Part shown: positions 40,695-46,255 of the stretch, piece after piece | How positions within the stretch are numbered: position 1 is the first letter of the stretch | Layout: each line of letters starts with the position of its first letter | Assembly (NCBI GenBank): GCA_030673895.1 | Contig: JAUTCR010000063.1 | Coordinates: forward strand, 1 to 46,255 | Direction of reading: 5' to 3' | DNA length: 46,255 nucleotides | Source of the DNA: Verrucomicrobiota bacterium JB023 | Lineage (GTDB): Bacteria; Verrucomicrobiota; Verrucomicrobiia; Verrucomicrobiales; Akkermansiaceae | Notes under the pieces: model-generated | Database searches by the model: none | What the model was told of the DNA's origin: nothing | Seen by the model: only the letters and a program-made list of their open reading frames with translations | Program-made: the position numbers and the translations under genes

Positions 40695-41474
40695 ATGCCC
40701 CTGAGCGATGCCCATAACCATCTGCAGCAATTTGAGGATGCCGGGAGCATCCTCGCAGCAAGCCTCTCCTCCGGCGTCACTCGGATGATTGTGAATGGAA
40801 CTTGCGAGGAGGATTGGGAAGAGGTCGCCAAGCTCGCAAACCAGCACCCGGGGACCATCGTCCCTGCCTTCGGCCTCCACCCCTGGCAAGTCCCCGACCG
40901 CTCGCCCGATTGGGAAAGCCGACTGCGGGACTGGCTCCAGCGCTTCCCCCAGTCCATCCTCGGGGAGTGTGGCCTTGATCGCTGGAAGGAGCCCTTCGAC
41001 CTTGATGATCAGACCGACTGTCTGCGCATCCAGCTACAGCTCGCTCTCGAGCTGCAGCGTCCGGTGACTATCCACTGCCTCAAGGCCTGGGGGCCACTGG
41101 CAGAAGTCTTGCGCTCCTTCGCGTCCCTTCCCCCCTTCCTCGTCCATGCCTTCTCCGGCTCTCGCGAGATGGCAGCAGAGCTTGCCCACATGGGAGCCTA
41201 CTTTTCCTTCAATGGCTACTTCCTCCACGAGCGCAAGGCCTCCGTCAGGGAGACCTATCAGTCCCTCCCCGCGGACCGCCTCCTCCTGGAGACCGACGCC
41301 CCCTCCATGCTCCCGCCCGAGGAGTATCGCGCAATCACCTTGCCCGACGAACAATCCCACCCAGCCAACCTCACCCGCTTCGTCACCCCCCTCGCCGAGC
41401 TGAGAGGCATCTCCCGCGAGGAACTGATAAGTCTCCTCGAGAAGAATCTCGCCAACTACCTCGGTGAGGCCTGA
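40695..41474 (+). CDS. TatD-family metal-dependent hydrolase
   Basis: A 259-residue TIM-barrel nuclease/hydrolase. DAHNHLQQF gives the first metal-binding His pair; AFGLHPWQV, the GECGLDRWKE element with a metal-bridging Glu, PVTIHCLKAWG and FLVHAFSGSREMAAE carry further His, and LLLETDAPSML is the final Asp region. TatD proteins act as 3'-5' DNA exonucleases or D-tyrosyl deacylases; which applies is unknown. Follows mnmH by six bases in one operon. The last 19 bases overlap the end of the convergent MFS gene. Confidence 0.9.
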   Translation: MPLSDAHNHLQQFEDAGSILAASLSSGVTRMIVNGTCEEDWEEVAKLANQHPGTIVPAFGLHPWQVPDRSPDWESRLRDWLQRFPQSILGECGLDRWKEPFDLDDQTDCLRIQLQLALELQRPVTIHCLKAWGPLAEVLRSFASLPPFLVHAFSGSREMAAELAHMGAYFSFNGYFLHERKASVRETYQSLPADRLLLETDAPSMLPPEEYRAITLPDEQSHPANLTRFVTPLAELRGISREELISLLEKNLANYLGEA

Positions 41475-42637
41475 TGCCGAATCCCCCGATAGCCCACGAG
41501 GAAGAAAACCAGCGCCACCACCACGAGAGCGCTCATCACCCCCCAGAAGCCGACCCAGCCCGGCCCATCCCCCTTGACACACCAGCGGTAGAGCGCGCCT
41601 GAGATAAGATACCCCGTCGCCGGCCCCACCCCTCCAGACAGCACCGTCATGAGCGCCTGCGCCTGGGAACGCAGATCGGTATCCACCCGGCGATTAATGA
41701 AGACCCGTCCCGTCTCGAAAAAGAGGGTCCAGCAAATCCCGTGCATGAAGATTCCCGCGATAATCAAGGTCACCGCCATCGAGCCATCCCCAGCCAACAG
41801 ATAGCAGAGATAGCGCACCAGACCGGCCCCAATCGCCAGAGCAAACATTACCTTGAGCCGCGCCCGGCGAAAGAGCATCCCCATCGCCAGCATCGCCACA
41901 ATCTCCGTCAGCTGCCCGATACTTAGCGAAAATGCCACCTGCTTGACGCCGACCTCCTTCAGATAAAGTGCCGTGTAAGGGTAATAGGCCGCCAGCGGGA
42001 CCGCGAAGATGAGCGCGGTAAGAAAGTAAACCGCAGTATCGCGATTCTCAAAGGCCCGGAAGGCTCCGAAGCCCAAGGCCTCCTTCCAAGTCCGGTTCGG
42101 CACTTTCACCGGCGGAGTATCGGGTAAAAAGAGGCAGATGAAGCCAGTGCCGAACAAGACCGCCGCGGCCAGATACCCGGTGCGGGCCGACTCATCCCAG
42201 CCAATCCAGCTCACCGTCCAGCCAGCCACCATCCAGCCCACCGTCCCCCACACGCGCACCCGCCCGAACATGCTCTCAGGGTCATTGAGATTATTGAGAA
42301 CTACCGAGGTCAGGATCGACCAGGTGGGGGCTGAGACCAGAGCCTTCACCGCGAGGCAGGCCAGGAAGAGAGCGGGCGAGGTCGCCCTTTCCAAGAGCCA
42401 AAATGCCGCCGCCGTCATGATGGCATTACCAAAGGTAATCGCCGCGAGAACCTTCTGCGCGGCAAGACGCTGGTCGGCCAGAGCGCCGAGAATCAAGGGC
42501 GAGAGAATTGCCCCAAGAGGAGGCACCAGCAAGGTCAGCTCCAACCACTCGTCCCACCCTCGTGCCGCCAACACATTGGCGATGACAGGGGCCCAAAATC
42601 CCGGACAAGCCGCCACCAGAAAAAACAACAGGGCCAT
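41456..42637 (-). CDS. MFS transporter of the nucleoside:H+ symporter (NupG-like) type
   Basis: An inner-membrane permease of about 393 residues, with 12 predicted helices. Start at 42637 (MALLFFLVAACPGFWAPVIA) is better than 42703, whose first codons do not look like a helix start. Seen: IANVLAARGWDEWLELTLL, PLGAILSPLILGALADQRLA (the A-motif loop between helices 2 and 3), FGRVRVWGTVGWMVAGWTVS, TALYLKEVGVKQVAFSLSIG and LFFETGRVFINRRVDTDLRS, all like the nucleoside:H+ symporter family. Substrate is unknown; nucleosides or sugars are plausible. Same strand and 104 bases downstream of recR. Confidence 0.85.
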   Translation of the reverse strand: MALLFFLVAACPGFWAPVIANVLAARGWDEWLELTLLVPPLGAILSPLILGALADQRLAAQKVLAAITFGNAIMTAAAFWLLERATSPALFLACLAVKALVSAPTWSILTSVVLNNLNDPESMFGRVRVWGTVGWMVAGWTVSWIGWDESARTGYLAAAVLFGTGFICLFLPDTPPVKVPNRTWKEALGFGAFRAFENRDTAVYFLTALIFAVPLAAYYPYTALYLKEVGVKQVAFSLSIGQLTEIVAMLAMGMLFRRARLKVMFALAIGAGLVRYLCYLLAGDGSMAVTLIIAGIFMHGICWTLFFETGRVFINRRVDTDLRSQAQALMTVLSGGVGPATGYLISGALYRWCVKGDGPGWVGFWGVMSALVVVALVFFLVGYRGIRHQASPR

Positions 42638-42741
42638 CAAGCCACGACCGTCACCTCGCACGCTCCCGAGGCTAACGACCACCAGAGCGTGGAGAAAGGA
42701 CAATTCCGCGCAAGCGAGCGACGATCAGAACATTCCGCTGC

Positions 42742-43344
42742 CTACTTTCGCCCTTCAAAGGCCCGCATCAGGGTCAATTCGTCCGCGAACTCCAAACCTC
42801 CTCCTGCGGGTAAGCCCTGCGCCAAGCGCGTGACGCTACAATTCTTCCCCGCCAAAACCTCCCGCAAGTAACCAGCCGTCGCCTCCCCCTCCACATCAGC
42901 TCCCACGGCGAGGATCACCTCGACCTGTTCATCACTCTCAGCCACCCGCCGCAGCAACCCCCCGATCAACAAATCCTCCGGCGTCACATTGTCCAAGGGC
43001 GACAGCTTCCCCCCCAGGCAATGATAGAGCCCCTTGAAGGCTCCCGCCCGCTCGATAGGCAACACCTCCGCCGGCTGCTCCACCACACAAATCCTCGTCC
43101 GGTCCCGCCGTGTATCATCACAAACCGGGCAACCCTCCCGCGTCGCGAAGAAGCCGCAGACCGGGCAAGACCCCACCTCACTGGCCGCCTTCTGCAACGC
43201 TTCAGCCAAGGACAAAGGCTCAGCCCGCTGGCTCTGCAGGAGCCATATCGCAATGCGCTCCGCACTGCGCGGCCCAATGCCCGGCAACCTCTTCAGCTCC
43301 GCCACAAGATGACCCACGGGCTCTGGATAATCAACACGCGCCAT
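42742..43344 (-). CDS. recR: Recombination mediator protein RecR
   Basis: A 200-residue DNA-repair protein that works with RecO and RecF in loading RecA. Start at 43344 (MARVDYPEPVGHLVAELKRL) is preferred over 43371. Helix-hairpin-helix LPGIGPRSAERIAIWLLQ; zinc finger CPVCGFFATREGCPVCDD; Toprim domain ICVVEQPAEVLPIERAGAF, GLYHCLGGKLSPLDNVTPED and EVILAVGADVEGEATAGYL. Length is normal. dnaX, often upstream of recR, is not here; instead the integron integrase ends 217 bases upstream. Confidence 0.97.
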   Translation of the reverse strand: MARVDYPEPVGHLVAELKRLPGIGPRSAERIAIWLLQSQRAEPLSLAEALQKAASEVGSCPVCGFFATREGCPVCDDTRRDRTRICVVEQPAEVLPIERAGAFKGLYHCLGGKLSPLDNVTPEDLLIGGLLRRVAESDEQVEVILAVGADVEGEATAGYLREVLAGKNCSVTRLAQGLPAGGGLEFADELTLMRAFEGRK

Positions 43345-43415
43345 GGCGCAAGCTTCGGCCACACAGGCCATTCTTCAACTCCCGAGGTTGGCATTGATCC
43401 GCCCCCCATCCCCCA

Positions 43416-43443
43416 CCTACCGGTAGGGATGCCTCGCCGAGGC
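43416..43443. repeat. Two adjacent palindromes (REP-like) between recR and intI
   Basis: CCTACCGGTAGG (43416-43427) is perfectly self-complementary, and GCCTC GCC GAGGC (43431-43443) forms a second hairpin four bases away, flanked by GGGAT and ATCCC. Such compact double hairpins are typical of interspersed repeats; may also terminate intI. Confidence 0.45.
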
Positions 43444-43560
43444 AGCCGCAATCCCACCATTAACCGCATCCTCCACCTCAACCCCGCTGCCCCCACCCAA
43501 CCATCGCATCCTCCGTCCCACCAAAAACCTCCCCAATCTTACTAACGCCCCGCCAACACC

Positions 43561-44970
43561 TCACTCCTCCCAACTATCAAACGGGCTCCGCATCTCCTTC
43601 TTTGCCAACGCTGGCACCGTCTGCAAATAAATCATCGTCGTCTTAATATCACTATGCCCCAAAACCTCCTGGATCGACTTGATATCATGCCCCTGCACCA
43701 ACAAATGACTCGCAAAACTATGCCGAAAAGTATGCGCCGTCACCCGCTTATGAATTCCCGTCATCTCCACCGCCGCCCTCAATCGCTGGCTGAATGTCTT
43801 CTCATGAAAATGAAACCGCCTCCACTCCCCGCTCTCCTCCACCTTCGTTAAAGTCTCCTGCGGAAAAAGAAACTGCCACGGCCACTCCTTCATCCGGGAT
43901 TTCCACTTGCGCTCACTCCCCGTCTCCGGAGCAAAGGCTCCCGCAAACCCACTCTCCAAATCCTCCTCATACACCGCCCGACACCTCTTCAGCTGCTCCC
44001 TCAATTCCTCCACCAACCGCGCCGCCATCGGAACAGACCGATCCTTGCCCCCCTTCCCCCGATGAATCGTCACCTTCAACTGATCGAAATCCAAACTCTG
44101 CACCCTCAGCGAAAGACACTCCGTCAATCGCAAGCCCGACCCATACAACATCTGCGCAATCAACAAGGCCGTTCCCTCTAACTCCGAAAACACCTCCCCC
44201 ACCTCCGTTTCACTCAAAACCACCGGCACATAGCGCCGACTCTTGGCCCGCTTCACCTCCTTCGGCTCATAGGGTCGATCCAAAACCTTCCGAAAGAAAA
44301 ACAACAACGCGTTGAATGCCTGATTCTGGCTCGACGCCGTCAACCCCCGCTCCTTCGCCAGATACGTCAAATAAGCCGCAGCCGACTCCGACGAAACATC
44401 CCCTCGCCCCACCTCCCTCAAGAACCCCTCATACCCGCGGATCCATGAGCGATAGGTTGTCCTCGTCGTCCGCGCATACTGCCCCGTTGCAAAGCGCTCC
44501 TCCAGAAGCTCGTAAGCCCTCGGCCAGGATACCCCCTCCTCCCCCTCTCTCCCACCCCTTGCACTTTCCCCACTCGCCGCGGATCCAGAATACTTCACCT
44601 TCTCCGGACTCCCTCCTTCCCTCACCGTTGACTTGTTCGTCCCGGTTTCACCCAGAATCGTCTCAGTCACCTCCGACTTCACCCGCCCCACCGGAATCCC
44701 CCTCAAAACCTCCTGCAAAAGCAAAACCGCCTTCCGGGCCTGCGCCTGCTCGGGAGCCCCCTGCCCCTTGCTCGCCAACTTCGCCAGAAATGGAGCAATC
44801 GAATCCGACTCCCGAGGTGAACGTCCAGTCTTCAGGCAAAAATCGATGAAATATCGGCACCACTTCAAGACAGTCCCCAAAGTAGGCCCCCTCACATCCC
44901 GACGCCCCAATTCTACCCTTAAAGCCGCTTCAACACGTTCAGGAACCCGATGCACGGACAAACTATACAA
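43561..44970 (-). CDS. intI: Integron integrase with extended N-terminus
   Basis: A tyrosine recombinase that joins attC-flanked cassettes to attI. Catalytic residues, with spacing equal to IntI1: Arg281 (YGSGLRLTE), Lys309 (GKGGKDRS), His413 and Arg416 (AHTFRHSFASHLL), His439 (LGHSDIKTT), Tyr448 (MIYLQTV). The IntI-specific patch is present: KWKSRMKEWPWQFLFP (355-370) and FHFHEKTFSQRLRAAVEMTG. It has 469 residues against about 330 for classical IntI. The usual core-binding domain is at about 150-235; before it, residues 10-95 look like another SAM-like domain, joined by a Gly/Ser/Glu linker (about 95-148). Start is TTG at 44970 or GTG at 44955; no ATG fits. The gene runs opposite to the cassettes. 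Confidence 0.93.
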   Translation of the reverse strand: MYSLSVHRVPERVEAALRVELGRRDVRGPTLGTVLKWCRYFIDFCLKTGRSPRESDSIAPFLAKLASKGQGAPEQAQARKAVLLLQEVLRGIPVGRVKSEVTETILGETGTNKSTVREGGSPEKVKYSGSAASGESARGGREGEEGVSWPRAYELLEERFATGQYARTTRTTYRSWIRGYEGFLREVGRGDVSSESAAAYLTYLAKERGLTASSQNQAFNALLFFFRKVLDRPYEPKEVKRAKSRRYVPVVLSETEVGEVFSELEGTALLIAQMLYGSGLRLTECLSLRVQSLDFDQLKVTIHRGKGGKDRSVPMAARLVEELREQLKRCRAVYEEDLESGFAGAFAPETGSERKWKSRMKEWPWQFLFPQETLTKVEESGEWRRFHFHEKTFSQRLRAAVEMTGIHKRVTAHTFRHSFASHLLVQGHDIKSIQEVLGHSDIKTTMIYLQTVPALAKKEMRSPFDSWEE

Positions 44971-44989
44971 TCTTAGTTTATTCTCTCAA
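44962..44989 (-). promoter_or_regulatory. Candidate intI promoter
   Basis: On the minus strand TTGAGA, 16 bases, TATAGT (44967-44962). It overlaps the TTG start, so either a GTG start at 44955 is used on a nearly leaderless message, or the promoter is further upstream. Confidence 0.4.
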
Positions 44990-45021
44990 GGACATTTACG
45001 GAACGAGACGACCGAATAGAC

Positions 45022-45050
45022 TTGACCTCACACGCCCTTGCTTCCAAATT
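45022..45050 (+). promoter_or_regulatory. Candidate cassette promoter (Pc-like)
   Basis: TTGACC (45022-45027), 17-base spacer, CAAATT (45045-45050), pointing into the cassettes. The -10 is weak (3 of 6), so this is only suggestive. Confidence 0.3.
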
Positions 45051-45102
45051 CCTCCCAAAAGAAGCCTTATTTAAGAGTTTTCTCTTAAATAACTTGTTCT
45101 GT
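45051..45102 (+). other. attI-like recombination region with perfect inverted repeat
   Basis: The region between the intI start and the first cassette gene. Its end, GTTCTGT (45096-45102), sits six bases before the first cassette ATG and mirrors GTTCGCT (45740-45746) in front of the second cassette; it is therefore the likely attI crossover box. Directly before it, TATTTAAGAG and CTCTTAAATA (arms 45067-45077 and 45082-45092, loop TTTT) make an 11-bp perfect inverted repeat. Simple attI sites of known integrons are not described with such a hairpin. Confidence 0.6.
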
Positions 45103-45107
45103 CAAAA

Positions 45108-45608
45108 ATGATGAAGACGTTCGTCCTATCTAATTTTGTCACGATTGCGGTTGTGGCGCTGCTTACAGGATGTTCGACCATTGGGAGGGATTCGCCGCCG
45201 TTTTCGATTGCCGCCCCTGCCCTGAATAAACCGCACATTATTTTAACTGCTGATAGATCAGTTGTGCGGAAGGGCGAGTCAGTTCAGATCATGGTCACAT
45301 TTGTCAACCCGACCGGTAAGCAAATAGCAATACCCACCGAAGGCTTTGGTGACGACGGTTTTGACACTATTGAGCATCGTTTACACGTGGAATGGGAGGG
45401 GAAGAATGGGAACTCCTCGTCTGGCATGTCTGCCGTTTCTTTGCATCCCAACCCTCCATCGATCAACTACCTCGCGGCGGGAAAGAGCAAATCGTTTCGA
45501 CTACGGTGGAAATTTGACGACCGCGGAGAGGGTGTCGCGACTCTCAAGTATGAATTTGGCTGGACTGACGATTTTCCTCCGGTAGAGATCACCATTCGAA
45601 CTAATTGA
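45108..45608 (+). CDS. Cassette 1: lipoprotein with Ig-like fold, function unknown
   Basis: A 166-residue exported lipoprotein, first gene cassette of the integron. The signal peptide MMKTFVLSNFVTIAVVALLT ends in the lipobox LLTGCS, so the mature N-terminal Cys would be lipid-anchored. The remainder, beginning HIILTADRSVVRKGESVQIM, with VTFVNPTGKQIAIPT, LAAGKSKSFRLRWKFDDRGE and YEFGWTDDFPPVEITIRT, has the strand pattern of an immunoglobulin-like or proteinase-inhibitor-like (BsuPI) fold. No specific family identified. Its A+T content is higher than the upstream genes. The second ATG (45111) could also be used. It ends 11 bases before the attC. Confidence 0.8.
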   Translation: MMKTFVLSNFVTIAVVALLTGCSTIGRDSPPFSIAAPALNKPHIILTADRSVVRKGESVQIMVTFVNPTGKQIAIPTEGFGDDGFDTIEHRLHVEWEGKNGNSSSGMSAVSLHPNPPSINYLAAGKSKSFRLRWKFDDRGEGVATLKYEFGWTDDFPPVEITIRTN

Positions 45609-45618
45609 AACAACCGGG

Positions 45619-45746
45619 GCAGAACAAGGCGTGGGTGGACAACCCGCTACCTCGCCGCGAGTCAAATATTGAAACCTGATTAGAACCCTTTATCTTAAGT
45701 CGGACTGGCGCTCCCGGTAGCGGGTGCCACCACTTGAACGTTCGCT
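45619..45746 (+). other. attC recombination site of cassette 1
   Basis: About 128 bases. Left outer box GCAGAAC (AAC at 45623-45625) and right box GTTCGCT (45740-45746) bound an imperfect palindrome: CCCGCTACC (45643-45651) pairs with GGTAGCGGG (45716-45724), and GTGGGTGG (45631-45638) pairs with CCACCAC (45727-45733) leaving one extra G, like the extrahelical bases that give attC its strand polarity. The arms are held apart by about 65 bases of loop. The next gene starts four bases after the right box. Confidence 0.85.
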
Positions 45747-45750
45747 AAAA

Positions 45751-46245
45751 ATGTCGGTAGTGAAAAGAATACTTCAAGTAGGCATACCGGTCGTTTCTAT
45801 CGCATTTATTGCACTCGGATTTGTGACCTGTAGTGTAATCGGTAAAATCGGAGACCACTATCGAGAGCCTCATCTGAAGGGAATTGAGTATATGAGTAAC
45901 CTCGATGCAGATGAAATTGTAACAATTATCGATTTCTCTAACCAACTCATGGCCTTGGCGCCTAACAGTATAGACTGGATAAATATGGGGCCTTATTCAG
46001 ATCAGGAGATTCCAGAACGTTGGTCAGCACTTGGGGTGCAGGGCATCCGTTACGATGCCTCTCGAGTGACATTCTATTTTGCTGGAGGAGGACCAGCAGC
46101 AAGAACTTTAATGCAGGTTTATAAGGATTCTTCAGGAAATATTGTGATAACAGCAACCCACTGGGATGTTGAACAGTCCCCTCCGTTGTATACATCTAAA
46201 AGAAGCGAACAAGGCGGTCATGCCAAGACGGGCCCGCAGGGTTGA
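45751..46245 (+). CDS. Cassette 2: membrane-anchored protein, function unknown
   Basis: A 164-residue protein beginning MSVVKRILQVGIPVVSIAFI, a single N-terminal membrane helix (an upstream ATG at 45724 would lie in the attC). The rest is soluble, with DADEIVTIIDFSNQLMALAP, GPYSDQEIPERWSALGVQGI and RVTFYFAGGGPAARTLMQVY, probably alpha/beta and outside the membrane, no known family. Composition is AT-rich, unlike the core genome. The last about 14 codons (from 46204) are read from the next attC (SEQGGHAKTGPQG), so the natural product carries an attC-encoded tail. Second cassette; no promoter of its own was identified. Confidence 0.75.
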   Translation: MSVVKRILQVGIPVVSIAFIALGFVTCSVIGKIGDHYREPHLKGIEYMSNLDADEIVTIIDFSNQLMALAPNSIDWINMGPYSDQEIPERWSALGVQGIRYDASRVTFYFAGGGPAARTLMQVYKDSSGNIVITATHWDVEQSPPLYTSKRSEQGGHAKTGPQG

Positions 46246-46255
46246 TCACTTGCGC
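46204..46255 (+). other. attC of cassette 2, left half (cut by window end)
   Basis: AGCGAAC (46204-46210) is the exact reverse complement of the right box GTTCGCT at 45740-45746. It is followed by AAGGCG and a GC-rich arm (GACGGGCCCGCAGGG), as at the start of the first attC (GAACAAGGCG). The right half is beyond the window. Confidence 0.8.

Noticed and set aside
1-46255. CRISPR arrays, tRNA/rRNA genes, prophage genes, restriction or toxin-antitoxin systems
   Set aside because: Looked for repeats with regular spacing, cloverleaf-like sequences and characteristic proteins; none found.

Overview
This window looks like a chromosomal segment of a Verrucomicrobiota bacterium (phylum PVC group), by inference from gene content. 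It carries three secreted sulfatases with added C-terminal modules, a PEP-CTERM protein, an ECF sigma factor overlapping a membrane Ser/Thr kinase gene, a hybrid of house-keeping genes (fumC, argG, rplS, recR, phosphosugar mutase, mnmH) and poor Shine-Dalgarno sequences in front of many starts. Species cannot be read from the sequence alone.

Layout. 1-600: the 3' end of fumC, then a decayed LuxR-type regulator. 715-10030: a polysaccharide-sulfate region with a 1367-residue modular sulfatase, a PEP-CTERM protein, a NarL-type two-component pair whose kinase has two discoidin-like sensor domains, and a second sulfatase. 10221-15135: regulator/oxidoreductase pairs (TetR with a divergent SDR, AraC with a divergent SDR, then a quinone-reductase-like MDR enzyme), with operator-like repeats between them. 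15307-19607: two secreted unknowns, a LuxR regulator, and a cupredoxin-porin operon. 19749-24132: ECF sigma/Ser-Thr kinase pair, divergent to a DUF937 protein and a cupin. 24203-29285: two-subunit sodium:solute symporter, MgtC-like protein, N-carbamoylputrescine amidase and argG. 29402-36879: a large secreted protein, a 750-base stretch without a convincing gene, a third sulfatase, a LysM L,D-transpeptidase and a Tat-exported dienelactone-hydrolase-like protein. 37047-43344: rplS, phosphosugar mutase, mnmH, tatD, an MFS transporter and recR.

43561-46255 is the most remarkable part: the beginning of a chromosomal integron. An integron integrase (IntI) on the minus strand points away from an attI-like region, followed on the plus strand by two gene cassettes: a lipoprotein gene, a complete attC site, a membrane-anchored protein gene, and the first half of a second attC cut by the window end. 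The integrase is about 130 residues longer than classical IntI because it seems to carry a second, N-terminal core-binding-like domain, and a perfect 11-bp inverted repeat sits directly beside the presumed attI crossover point. The cassette DNA is visibly more AT-rich than the rest of the window.

How the parts may work together (inference): the two-component pair, placed between sulfatase genes, could sense a carbohydrate outside the inner membrane and control sulfated-polysaccharide use; the symporter, the MFS transporter and the porin supply uptake; the integron provides a source of exchangeable envelope proteins. No tRNA, rRNA, CRISPR array, prophage or complete insertion sequence was recognised.
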